Source: Bacteroidales bacterium (GTDB taxonomy: Bacteria; Bacteroidota; Bacteroidia; Bacteroidales; UBA3824). Taken from it: DNA of 64,000 nucleotides. The position numbers were made by a program, and so were the translations under genes. Location of the stretch: assembly GCA_016286055.1 (NCBI GenBank), contig JAEERW010000015.1, positions 1-64,000 on the forward strand, in the 5' to 3' direction. Numbering within the stretch: the first letter of the stretch is position 1; every line of letters starts with the position of its first letter. Below are positions 44,463-52,806 of this stretch, piece by piece. A model generated the notes under the pieces. That model ran no database searches. It saw only the letters and a program-made list of their open reading frames with translations, and had not been told where the DNA came from.

Positions 44463-45229
44463 AACCGTGTGCAATAATGCTTTGGCGTAAGTTTAGGGTT
44501 TAGAAAAACTATGCCCATACGTGCGGTTTCGATGGTAACGGTTGATTTTGAATCTTTTACAATCTCGCGCCAAGCCTTGCTCATGCCTTTCGACCAGTTA
44601 ATGTCGTCGAAGAGCAACACCGCACCACTCTCCAAACCATTACTGAATAGTGCATAATAATCCATTGTGGCTTTGTAGGTGTGGTTGCCATCGATATAAA
44701 CAAGGTCAATATCTTGATTATCAGCGATTAATTTTTCTAAAATATCATCAAATCCGCTGTTGATGGCTTTGATATTTTGGGCATTGTTGACAGCAAAACT
44801 CTCTCGGGCAAGATTATGAATTGATGTACACCCTTCTACGGTAATTATCTTAGAATCAGGACTTCCAGCAGATAGATAGAGAGTTCCCACGCCGAGCGAA
44901 GTGCCTAATTCCAATATCTTGCGGGGCTGCAAAAAATTGGCTGTGCGCTGCAAAAGCCGTCCGTATTTGCCTTTCGACGATGATTTTTTGGCAAGCGAAG
45001 ATATTTTTACATCCTTGGTCTTGCCGCCTTTTGCGCCGAAGGTGGTAACGATGATGTTGTCGCGGTTTTTGCGCAATTGTGCGTAGGCGTTTTCGGCAAG
45101 TGAGTAGTCGAACTTCTCCTTGCTGAATATCACGTACTTAAAAAAGTTGAAGATGTTAGGCGAATGTACACGGTGTCCGTTGTAAAATCCCGCTTTGAGA
45201 AAATGCCTAAGGGTAAAAATCAGGTTCAC
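44459..45229 (-). CDS. Class I SAM-dependent methyltransferase (O-methyltransferase-like)
   Basis: The start is placed at a GTG at 45229 (VNLIFTLRHFLKAGF), because the frame upstream runs into the T run and stem of the purA terminator; a GTG at 45259 is the alternative. Residues about 95-110 hold ILELGTSLGVGTLYLSAG (AdoMet motif I), then IITVEGC (acidic post-I) and IDLVYIDGNHTYKATMDYY, which matches class I enzymes of the catechol O-methyltransferase-like group (Methyltransf_24). RHFLKAGFYNGHRVHSPNIF at the start is a phrase common in Bacteroidota members of this group. The target is unknown. Confidence 0.75.
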   Translation of the reverse strand: MNLIFTLRHFLKAGFYNGHRVHSPNIFNFFKYVIFSKEKFDYSLAENAYAQLRKNRDNIIVTTFGAKGGKTKDVKISSLAKKSSSKGKYGRLLQRTANFLQPRKILELGTSLGVGTLYLSAGSPDSKIITVEGCTSIHNLARESFAVNNAQNIKAINSGFDDILEKLIADNQDIDLVYIDGNHTYKATMDYYALFSNGLESGAVLLFDDINWSKGMSKAWREIVKDSKSTVTIETARMGIVFLNPKLTPKHYCTRF

Positions 45230-45239
45230 GATATATAAT

Positions 45240-45277
45240 AAAAAAAACTGCCGTACCACCTTGCAGCGGCACGGCAG
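45240..45277 (-). terminator. Intrinsic terminator of purA
   Basis: On the - strand CTGCCGT (45277-45271) pairs with ACGGCAG (45254-45248), then eight Ts. It lies 27 bases after purA. Confidence 0.88.
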
Positions 45278-45304
45278 CCACCTTGAATAAAAATCTATGA
45301 AACT

Positions 45305-46570
45305 CTATCGGATGATAGTTGCTTTGCGGTCGGGACCCACAGAGATTATCTTAATGGGAACCTTTACAAAGTTGGCGATAAATGCCAAGTAATCAATCAA
45401 TTCGGTAGGCAACTCTTTATCGCTTTTTGCATTAGAGATGTCGGTTTTCCAACCTTTGAACTCTTTGTATACGGGTTCGATTGATTCTTCAATGTCGAAA
45501 GGCATAGCCATAGTCTCCTTGCCGTTGATTTTGTATGCCACGCAAGCCTTGATGGTGTCAAAGTCGTTCATTACATCGCTCTTAGTAACAATGAGTTGTG
45601 TAACGCCATTGATCATACAAGAGTATTTGAGTTCTACTAAGTCGAGCCAACCTGTACGGCGAGGACGACCTGTGGTAGCGCCAAATTCGTGACCAGCAGC
45701 GCGGAGTTTCTCACCTGTTTCGTCGAAAAGTTCTGTGGGGAAAGGTCCTGCGCCCACACGTGTGCAGTATGCTTTGAAAATACCGTACACTTCACCGATT
45801 TTTTGAGGAGCCACGCCCATACCGGTGCAAGCGCCTGCGCAGATTGTGTTGCTACTTGTAACAAAGGGATATGTACCAAAGTCGATGTCGAGCATTGTGC
45901 CTTGCGCGCCTTCGGCAAGTACAGAGCGGTTTTGGTCGAGTTTTTCGTTGATAAACATCTCTGCGTCAACAAATTCAAATTGTTTGAGACACTCGATGCC
46001 TTCGAACCAGCCTTTCAAGAAATCTTCCATCTTGAAATCTTTGAAACCAAGCGATTCAATTTCGCGGAGGTGGCGTTGTGTAAGAGCGTCGAAACGTTGT
46101 TTAAAGTCGGGACGAAGTATGTCGCCGATTCTCAAACCGTTGCGGCTGATTTTGTCGGTATAGCAAGGACCGATGCCTTTGAGTGTGCTGCCAATTTTAG
46201 ATTTTCCCTTGGCTGCCTCGTTGGCGGCGTCTAATATTCTGTGTGTAGGGAGAATAAGGTTGGCGCGTTTGGATATTTTCAGAAGTTCCTTGATTTTAGG
46301 ATTTTGACCGATAATGTTGTCGATTTCGCTTTTAAAAATAGCGGGGTCAAGCACTACGCCGTTGCCAATCAGGTTGATAGCACCGTTGGTAAAAATACCC
46401 GACGGAATGGTATGCAGCACAAATTTTTTGCCGCTAAATTCGAGCGTGTGTCCGGCATTGGGACCGCCTTGAAATCTTGTTACAACATTGTAACGGGGGG
46501 CAAGCACGTCAACAATCTTGCCTTTTCCCTCGTCGCCCCATTGGAGGCCTAATAAAACATCTATTTTCAT
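45305..46570 (-). CDS. purA: Adenylosuccinate synthetase
   Basis: The 421-residue protein joins IMP and aspartate using GTP in AMP synthesis. The N-terminal loop LGLQWGDEGKGKIVD (about 6-20), GPNAGHTLEFSGKKF (about 37-51), GIGPCYTDK and the conserved GFNTG-like/RTGWLDLVELKYSCMING segment are all in place. Length is normal. It is a single-gene unit with its own terminator. Confidence 0.96.
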   Translation of the reverse strand: MKIDVLLGLQWGDEGKGKIVDVLAPRYNVVTRFQGGPNAGHTLEFSGKKFVLHTIPSGIFTNGAINLIGNGVVLDPAIFKSEIDNIIGQNPKIKELLKISKRANLILPTHRILDAANEAAKGKSKIGSTLKGIGPCYTDKISRNGLRIGDILRPDFKQRFDALTQRHLREIESLGFKDFKMEDFLKGWFEGIECLKQFEFVDAEMFINEKLDQNRSVLAEGAQGTMLDIDFGTYPFVTSSNTICAGACTGMGVAPQKIGEVYGIFKAYCTRVGAGPFPTELFDETGEKLRAAGHEFGATTGRPRRTGWLDLVELKYSCMINGVTQLIVTKSDVMNDFDTIKACVAYKINGKETMAMPFDIEESIEPVYKEFKGWKTDISNAKSDKELPTELIDYLAFIANFVKVPIKIISVGPDRKATIIR

Positions 46571-46679
46571 TTTTATATGTTATAATTAATTCCGGTGTAA
46601 AATTACAAAAATTTGCGACGGTGAATTTACGAAACTTTATAACATTAATCAATTTTTTTTGAGTAATTTTACCGCCAAG

Positions 46680-47402
46680 ATGGAAAATTTGCAGATTACA
46701 CCCATAGCACATATCAGAAGTCAGTTTAGCGGCAAGTTTGGCATTCCTCGTCAGCCGGGGCTTGCTCCTTCGCTTGTGGCTGAAATTGTGTTTGAGACTG
46801 AATTTCGCAACCCCGACTTTATCAGAGGATTAGATGGTGTTTCGCACATTTGGCTTTTGTGGGAATTTTCGGAATTTCGCGGCAAACCATATTCAGCACT
46901 CGTGCGTCCGCCACGCCTTGGAGGTAATAAAAAACTTGGAGTTTTTGCCACACGAAGTCCGCTGCGACCAAATCCGCTGGCACTTTCGGCTGTAAAAATC
47001 GAGGAGATTGCCACCTCAAAAGAATTCGGCTATATAATAAAGGTGTCGGGCGCAGATTTGATGGATGGAACTCCAATTTACGACATCAAGCCTTATATTC
47101 CTTATACCGACTGTATATCAGAGGCTTACACCTCTATTTATCCAAAACCCGAAACGCTCGATAATGTTATTTACAATTGTAAAATATCTCAAACTATTGA
47201 TAATAAAACACTTAAAGCATTAGAAGAGATACTTTTGCAAGACCCTCGTCCGGCATACAAAAAAGAGGATACAGGTATTTATAAATTTGAGTTCGGAAAT
47301 TTGCACGTGGAGTTTTACGTTAACGGTAAAACAGTGTTTATCACATCCTTAGCGTGCTGCAACTCCTCCTTGGTTAAATCTTTTACGCCTTCCAACGGAT
47401 AA
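46680..47402 (+). CDS. trmO: tRNA (t6A37)-N6-methyltransferase TrmO
   Basis: The start is the ATG at 46680 (MENLQITPIAHI), which gives the usual N-terminus; a TTG seven codons earlier is unlikely. The 240-residue protein has the UPF0066/TrmO signature: SGKFGIPRQPGLAP, GLDGVSHIWLLWEFSE, GVFATRSPLRPNPLALSAV and SGADLMDGTPIYDIKPYIPYTD. It methylates t6A at position 37 of tRNA-Thr with AdoMet. The family normally ends soon after the strand VEFYVNGKTV; here the frame runs about 20 residues further, with 88 bases overlapping the end of pflA on the other strand. Confidence 0.9.
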   Translation: MENLQITPIAHIRSQFSGKFGIPRQPGLAPSLVAEIVFETEFRNPDFIRGLDGVSHIWLLWEFSEFRGKPYSALVRPPRLGGNKKLGVFATRSPLRPNPLALSAVKIEEIATSKEFGYIIKVSGADLMDGTPIYDIKPYIPYTDCISEAYTSIYPKPETLDNVIYNCKISQTIDNKTLKALEEILLQDPRPAYKKEDTGIYKFEFGNLHVEFYVNGKTVFITSLACCNSSLVKSFTPSNG

Positions 47403-48037
47403 TCAATACCGAGATTCTGATACTTAAATTTTCCCATAGTGTGGTAGGGTAGGAGGTCAACCTTCTCTATTACAGAATATTGCGAAAGATATTCTGCCAA
47501 AGCCTTCAAACGGTTGTCATCAAAAGTGTATCCGGGAACAACCACGTGACGAATCCAAACCTTTTTGCCGATAGATTGCAGATACTCTAAAAACCGTTGA
47601 TTATTGTCGCGAGTGCAGCCAGTGTAAGATTTGTGCAGAGTGTCGTCGGCTGTTTTAATATCAAGCAACACCAAATCGGTGTAATTCAATACATTAAGTG
47701 CTTTTTCGGAATATATTACACCCGAAGTGTCGAGGGCAGTATGGATTTTATTTTGATGGCAAATCTTGAAAAACTCCTCCACAAACTCGGCTTGTACCAA
47801 AGGTTCTCCACCTGAGACAGTTACACCGCCCGACTTGATAAAGTTTTTGTATTTCATCACTTCGGCAAAAAGTTCTTCGGGAGTCATATTGTACTGAGCA
47901 GGAGCGTTAACATCCCAAGTATCAGGATTATGGCAAAACATACACCGCATAGGGCAGCCTTGCATAAAAACCACAAACCTAATTCCCGGACCGTCTACCG
48001 TGCCAAATGATTCCAACGAATGTATTTTGCCTATCAT
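47315..48037 (-). CDS. pflA: Pyruvate formate-lyase activating enzyme
   Basis: The 240-residue radical-SAM protein puts the glycyl radical on pyruvate formate-lyase. The cluster motif CPMRCMFC (C28, C32, C35) is in the CxxxCxxC form, the N-terminus has the SFGTVDGPGIRFV phrase, and VTVSGGEPLVQ and HTALDTSG follow. Its substrate PflB is encoded in the same direction, but a 2-kb TIR gene lies between them. It starts 20 bases after the TIR gene, so it may be transcribed with it. Its 3' end overlaps trmO by 88 bases. Confidence 0.95.
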   Translation of the reverse strand: MIGKIHSLESFGTVDGPGIRFVVFMQGCPMRCMFCHNPDTWDVNAPAQYNMTPEELFAEVMKYKNFIKSGGVTVSGGEPLVQAEFVEEFFKICHQNKIHTALDTSGVIYSEKALNVLNYTDLVLLDIKTADDTLHKSYTGCTRDNNQRFLEYLQSIGKKVWIRHVVVPGYTFDDNRLKALAEYLSQYSVIEKVDLLPYHTMGKFKYQNLGIDYPLEGVKDLTKEELQHAKDVINTVLPLT

Positions 48038-48057
48038 ATTACTGCTTAATTATCAGG

Positions 48058-50022
48058 CTACTTTTCCACCTTAAATGCATAACTGAATATCATCTCGTCG
48101 TTATAATAGAACTCTATCTTGTAATCGCCAGGTCCCCAATTACCAGGTATACCAATTCCATATCCGTTCATAATTTGAAAAGTGGTATTTCTGTCAACAG
48201 ACAGAGTTTGTTTGTATGTATATGAAGATGAATGACTTCCTTCAGAGAAACCGTCTGGAGAATAGAACTTAACTCCAATCTCAAACTCACCTTCTGATAT
48301 AGGAGTGATGTACAACTTTGGTGTTAAAAATTGTGTAACAGATGAATAAAGTACATCACCAAAATTAGTAACAATATTATCGTTGTCGTCAACGTTGGCG
48401 ATTTCAACTTTGTTGATGATAAAAGGGTGAGAGTATATTTCGAAATTGTATGTATAAATCAATTCATCTTTGTAATAGTATTCTACTTTGTAATCACCTG
48501 CCGGCCAGTTGCCTGGAATGTTATTACCCCAACCATCCCCGATATACTCAGTAGTTTGTTTGTTTAAATTGAGGATGTGCTTACTCGAATAGCCTCCTAC
48601 AGAGTTAGTACCTGTTGATAATCCGGCAGGAGAGTATAGTTTGAAATATAAATCATACTGTCCATCAGCTAATGTCTTGATATGGAACTTAGGTGTTAGA
48701 TATTCAGTGAGCTTAGAATAGATTGGAACACCAAAATCCTGAATAGTGTTTAGATGTACATCAGTAACCGACATTTCAACCTTGGTAATTTCAAACGGAG
48801 TATCAACAATGGTGAACTTTTTACTACAACACAATTCATTATTATAGTAGATCTCTGCCGTGTAATCTCCCGCAGGCAAATCACCATCCCAGTTCGGTCC
48901 AACATAATACGATTTATCTACGTCATCAATCTCCATCTGAAACTCTGTTGAATAACCATCTGGAGCATCAGAGGTTGTTATCATTTCATCGTCCAAGAAT
49001 AATCTGACTTTAAGATCATATACTCCTCTTTCTCTAGCATCAATATCGAATACCAAAGTTATTGTTGGGGAATTAAGGTTGCATATTGTATCGCTTTTTT
49101 CCACTTGGTCTCCTTCCGAATAGTATACTTCCGCTCCCAAAATAACAAAAGGATCTATCAACCAATTCAACAATATGCATCCAACTGTGCACAATACAAA
49201 AAATCCCAATAGTATCAGCAATGGCAGTTTGATTTTCTTTGAAGTGACTCTGTGTTGAGTCGTTTCCGCAACAGGGATTTGTTGATTGGCTACAACAGGG
49301 ATTTGTTGATTGGCTACAACAGAAATTTGTTGATTGGCTGCAACAGGAATTTGTTGATTGGCTGCAACAGGTTTAACACTGTCAACAGGAGTTGAAAACT
49401 TCGGTTCAAAAGGTACAGGAATAGGTTGTACCCCTGGTATTTTTGTGATATGCTCTTTTAATTGAGAGATTATTACCTCGTAATTGTTTTGCGTTACAAT
49501 ACTCTTGGCGGTATTGATATCGCAAAGGTATTGGTACATATTACGTAGGTCGTTGATGTAATAATCATACTTGGCAGCCTCACTTTCAGCAGTGGAAAGC
49601 GGAACTATGCTCTCTCTCTGCTGCCTAATTAAATCGGTGCGACGTTTGTCGAAATACTGGTAATATTCCTTAAATTTTTCCTTGTTGGTGATTTGCGCAT
49701 CGGGTAGTATTATCGGAAATACTCTTTTCCATATCTTGCCGTTCTCTTTTATTACGTGCCACTCGTGCATACAATGAAGCGACTTGATATATTTTTCACT
49801 GATTACCACCAATATAGCACAGCCTTCGCCTATCTCATTCTCTGCTTCGTTGATATTCCAACGGTAAGGACAGAGATTGTCTTTGTCGCGTTTGTAATAA
49901 ATCCCCTGCTCGGTCATTAACTTACATATACGATCAATATCGTCCTCCAAAGTTGGATTGTCCGCATTTTTCCACGCATAGGAAATATATACTGGATGAT
50001 TAGGGTTGATTGTCAGTGCCAT
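48058..50022 (-). CDS. Membrane TIR-domain protein with three C-terminal beta-sandwich repeats
   Basis: The 654-residue protein starts with a TIR domain (about 9-135): VYISYAWKN, GEGCAILVVISEKYIKS and CMHEWHVI, where E87 matches the NADase glutamate of SARM1-type TIRs. A helical stretch (140-195) and a linker of four 8-residue repeats (V-A-A-N-Q-Q-I-P type, about 219-250) lead to one transmembrane helix (about 265-288, LPLLILLGFFVLCTVGCILL). The remaining 365 residues form three similar domains of about 115-120 residues (about 293-407, 408-527, 528-654), each ending with a PAGDY/GPGDY-(K/T)-(V/I/A)-E-(Y/F)-Y-Y strand. There is no signal peptide, so TIR should be inside and the repeats outside: receptor-like. 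It lies between pflB and pflA. Function unknown; NAD cleavage is inferred. Confidence 0.8.
   Translation of the reverse strand: MALTINPNHPVYISYAWKNADNPTLEDDIDRICKLMTEQGIYYKRDKDNLCPYRWNINEAENEIGEGCAILVVISEKYIKSLHCMHEWHVIKENGKIWKRVFPIILPDAQITNKEKFKEYYQYFDKRRTDLIRQQRESIVPLSTAESEAAKYDYYINDLRNMYQYLCDINTAKSIVTQNNYEVIISQLKEHITKIPGVQPIPVPFEPKFSTPVDSVKPVAANQQIPVAANQQISVVANQQIPVVANQQIPVAETTQHRVTSKKIKLPLLILLGFFVLCTVGCILLNWLIDPFVILGAEVYYSEGDQVEKSDTICNLNSPTITLVFDIDARERGVYDLKVRLFLDDEMITTSDAPDGYSTEFQMEIDDVDKSYYVGPNWDGDLPAGDYTAEIYYNNELCCSKKFTIVDTPFEITKVEMSVTDVHLNTIQDFGVPIYSKLTEYLTPKFHIKTLADGQYDLYFKLYSPAGLSTGTNSVGGYSSKHILNLNKQTTEYIGDGWGNNIPGNWPAGDYKVEYYYKDELIYTYNFEIYSHPFIINKVEIANVDDNDNIVTNFGDVLYSSVTQFLTPKLYITPISEGEFEIGVKFYSPDGFSEGSHSSSYTYKQTLSVDRNTTFQIMNGYGIGIPGNWGPGDYKIEFYYNDEMIFSYAFKVEK
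49271..49366 (-). repeat. Four tandem 24-bp units in the TIR gene linker
   Basis: Units begin at 49271, 49295, 49319 and 49343. The first two are identical and the others differ at two or three bases. In frame they encode eight-residue repeats between the TIR domain and the membrane helix. Copy-number change would keep the frame and alter linker length. Confidence 0.9.
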
Positions 50023-50080
50023 AATAATGAAATCCTTACTAGCGTTCTTTATTAGGAATATTGTATATGATTTAATTCCG

Positions 50081-50088
50081 CAAATATA
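50081..50088 (-). promoter_or_regulatory. Likely -7 box for the TIR gene
   Basis: TATATTTG followed by C on the - strand, about 60 bases before the TIR ATG at 50022 and beyond the pflB terminator. It implies that TIR (and perhaps pflA) has its own promoter. Confidence 0.55.
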
Positions 50089-50167
50089 AGAAAAAATGTC
50101 TAAGACATATTAATTTTAGGCATTTTTTTAATCAGATACAACATATTATTTAGTTTAATTATTGACA

Positions 50168-50206
50168 TAAAAAAAACATCAAGCGTCGATAAGGCGCTTG
50201 ATGTTT
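50168..50206 (-). terminator. Intrinsic terminator of pflB
   Basis: AAACATCAAGCG (50174-50185) pairs with CGCTTGATGTTT (50195-50206); on the - strand a run of Ts follows. It separates pflB from the TIR gene. Confidence 0.88.
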
Positions 50207-50226
50207 ATATACTTAAAATTGGTGTT

Positions 50227-52461
50227 TTACAAAGATTGGTTGATTGTGCGGCTGATTACATCCAACTGCTGCTCTTTGGTGAGTTTTACAAAGTTGACAG
50301 CGTAGCCCGAAACACGGATTGTGAGTTGCGGGTATTTTTCGGGATGCTCCATAGCGTCAACGAGAAGTTCACGGTCGAAAACGTTAACATTCAAGTGGTG
50401 ACCGCCGTCGGGAGTGAAATATCCGTCCATCAGGTTCACAAGGTTGTTTACCTGAGTTTCGTTGTCCTTGCCGAGAGTTGCGGGCGAAATTGCAAATGTG
50501 TAAGAAATACCGTCGTGAGAGTGCTGGAAAGGCAATTTTGCAACCGAAGCAAGAGCGGCAACTGCGCCCTTGGTGTCGCGACCGTTCATCGGGTTAGCAC
50601 CGGGAGCAAAAGGAACGCCGGCAGGACGACCGTCGGGTGTTGCACCTGTCTTTTTACCGTAAACCACATTTGAAGTGATGGTAAGAATCGACTGTGTGGG
50701 CACTGCGTGACGGTAAGTTTCGTGCTGACGCATATATTCCATAAATTTCTCGGTAATCATAAGAGCGAGGTTGTCGGTATTGGTGTCGTTGTTGCCAAAA
50801 GGAACATAACCAGTGTTTTCAAAGCCAACAGCAATGCCTTTTTCGTTGCGGATAACCTTCACCTTGCCGTACTTAATGGCTGCAAGTGAGTCGGTTACAA
50901 CCGAAAGACCTGCGATACCTGTTGCACGTGTACGCTCAACGTGACCATCGTGGAGAGCCATTTCAAATGCCTCGTAGTCGTACTTGTCGTGCATATAGTG
51001 AATGATTTTCAAAGCGTTAACATAAACCTTTGCAAGCCAACGCATCATCTGCTCAAATTTTGCCATAACATCGTCGTAATCAAGATATTCAGATGTAATG
51101 GGAGCATATTCGGGCGAAACCTGCTCGCCTGTAATCTCGTCTTTACCGCCGTTGATAGCGTAGAGAAGACATTTTGCGAGGTTGGCTCTTGCACCGAAAA
51201 ACTGCATCTGTTTGCCAATCTTCATCGGCGAAACGCAGCAAGCAATACCGTAGTCGTCGCCATAGTCAACACGCATTAAATCATCGTTTTCGTATTGGAT
51301 AGCCGACGATTTGATTGAGATTTTGGCACAATACTTTTTCCAAGCCTCAGGCAAACGCTCCGACCAAAGAACTGTCAAGTTGGGTTCGGGAGCGGGACCG
51401 AGGTTTTCGAGGGTATGGAGCATACGGTAGCAAGTTTTTGTTACCAAAGTTCTGCCGTCGATACCCATACCGCCTTCTGATGCAGTTACCCAAACAGGGT
51501 CGCCTGAGAAAAGTTCGTTGTATTCGGGAGTGCGCAAGAAACGTACAATGCGGAGTTTGATAACCATCTGATCGATAAGTTCCTGAGCCTCTTTTTCGGT
51601 GAGAGTTCCGTTTTTGAGGTCGCGCTCAATATAAATATCGAGGAATGTAGAGATACGACCGATACTCATAGCCGCACCATCTTGGTCTTTTACAGCACCG
51701 AGGTAGCCGAAATATACAAACTGAACAGCCTCACGAGCATTTGTAGCGGGTTTTGTAACGTCGAAACCGTAGTTGGCGCACATTTTTACAAAATCTTTGA
51801 GAGCCTTAATCTGCTCAGAAATTTCTTCACGCTGTTGAATCACCTCTTCGGTCATCTCCTGAATATCAAGACGATCGAGATAGCGTTTTTTCTCTTCAAT
51901 AAGGTTGTCGGTGCCGTAGAGGGCAATACGACGGTAGTCGCCAATGATACGACCACGACCGTAAGCGTCGGGCAAACCTGTGATAATATGAGCGTGACGA
52001 GCGGCGCGTATGTCGGCAGTGTAAGCCGAGAACACACCCTCGTTGTGGGTTTTGCGATAACGTGTGTAAATATCTTTTGTGGCTGGGTCGAGTTCGTAGC
52101 CGTATGCTTTGAGAGCCGATTCTACCATACGGATACCGCCTTTGGGGAAGATACCGCGTTTGAGAGGAGCGTCGGTTTGGAGACCTACAATCACCTCGTT
52201 TTCCTTGTCGATATATCCTGCACCGTAAGTGTCGATGCTTTGCGGCAGTTTTGTCTCGGTGTCGTAAACGCCTTTTGCGCGTTCTACCTTAAACATCTCA
52301 GTTAACTTATTCCAAACTTTGAGAGTTTTTTCCGAAGGGCCTTCGAGGAAGGATTCGTCGCCGGTGTAGGGAGTGTAATTGTGCTGAATGAAGTCGCGCA
52401 CATTGATTTCGCGTTTCCAAATAAAGCCTGCGAAATCGTTCTGGAGGTTTCCAATTTTCAT
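50227..52461 (-). CDS. pflB: Formate acetyltransferase (pyruvate formate-lyase)
   Basis: The 744-residue glycyl-radical enzyme turns pyruvate and CoA into acetyl-CoA and formate under anaerobic conditions. The two active-site cysteines are seen in GIACCVSPM (C408, C409) and the radical glycine in [10 protein letters not shown] (G719). Length is near normal (E. coli 760). A -7 match TACCTTTG lies on the - strand at 52502-52495. It ends in a strong terminator, and the activase gene is beyond the TIR gene. Confidence 0.96.
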   Translation of the reverse strand: MKIGNLQNDFAGFIWKREINVRDFIQHNYTPYTGDESFLEGPSEKTLKVWNKLTEMFKVERAKGVYDTETKLPQSIDTYGAGYIDKENEVIVGLQTDAPLKRGIFPKGGIRMVESALKAYGYELDPATKDIYTRYRKTHNEGVFSAYTADIRAARHAHIITGLPDAYGRGRIIGDYRRIALYGTDNLIEEKKRYLDRLDIQEMTEEVIQQREEISEQIKALKDFVKMCANYGFDVTKPATNAREAVQFVYFGYLGAVKDQDGAAMSIGRISTFLDIYIERDLKNGTLTEKEAQELIDQMVIKLRIVRFLRTPEYNELFSGDPVWVTASEGGMGIDGRTLVTKTCYRMLHTLENLGPAPEPNLTVLWSERLPEAWKKYCAKISIKSSAIQYENDDLMRVDYGDDYGIACCVSPMKIGKQMQFFGARANLAKCLLYAINGGKDEITGEQVSPEYAPITSEYLDYDDVMAKFEQMMRWLAKVYVNALKIIHYMHDKYDYEAFEMALHDGHVERTRATGIAGLSVVTDSLAAIKYGKVKVIRNEKGIAVGFENTGYVPFGNNDTNTDNLALMITEKFMEYMRQHETYRHAVPTQSILTITSNVVYGKKTGATPDGRPAGVPFAPGANPMNGRDTKGAVAALASVAKLPFQHSHDGISYTFAISPATLGKDNETQVNNLVNLMDGYFTPDGGHHLNVNVFDRELLVDAMEHPEKYPQLTIRVSGYAVNFVKLTKEQQLDVISRTINQSL

Positions 52462-52494
52462 ATAGAATACAAATTAAGTATTAATAATCTGCCG

Positions 52495-52502
52495 CAAAGG
52501 TA
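52495..52502 (-). promoter_or_regulatory. Likely -7 box for pflB
   Basis: TACCTTTG followed by C on the - strand, 33 bases before the pflB ATG. The same box sequence drives the tRNA gene nearby. Confidence 0.55.
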
Positions 52503-52626
52503 AAATATATATGGCATAAAGTCAATAATTAAAAATGGTTATTTTGTTAAATTTGAGTGAAAATTTTGAGTGTAGTTTCTACACTTATTAAATAAATAAA
52601 AAATTTTGAAAAAAAATATCAATTTA

Positions 52627-52657
52627 TTTGGCGGAATAAAAAAAGTGCTTACCTTTG
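52627..52657 (+). promoter_or_regulatory. Promoter of the tRNA-Ala gene
   Basis: TTTG (52627-52630), 19 bases, TACCTTTG (52650-52657): an exact Bacteroidota consensus promoter 13 bases before the tRNA. Confidence 0.85.
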
Positions 52658-52670
52658 CATCGCAAATTAT

Positions 52671-52744
52671 GGGGGATTAGCTCAGTTGGCTAGAGCGTTT
52701 GACTGGCAGTCAAAAGGTCAGGAGTTCGACTCTCCTATTCTCCA
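52671..52744 (+). tRNA. tRNA-Ala (anticodon GGC)
   Basis: A full cloverleaf folds: acceptor GGGGGAT/ATTCTCC, D-stem GCTC/GAGC, anticodon stem TTTGA/TCAAA with loop CTGGCAG, and T-stem AGGAG/CTCCT with loop TTCGACT. The anticodon GGC is at 52705-52707. The G3-U70 pair and discriminator A73, the identity marks of alanine tRNA, are present. CCA is not fully encoded (ACA follows). Confidence 0.95.
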
Positions 52745-52750
52745 CAAATA

Positions 52751-52784
52751 AAAGCGGAATTTCAGAAAGAAGTTCCGCTTTTTT
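52751..52784 (+). terminator. Intrinsic terminator after tRNA-Ala
   Basis: AAAGCGGAA (52751-52759) pairs with TTCCGCTTT (52773-52781), then more Ts. It is just before the 3' end of the convergent BspA-like gene. Confidence 0.88.
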
Positions 52785-52806
52785 GTTTGTCTTTGGGGGA
52801 GGATTT

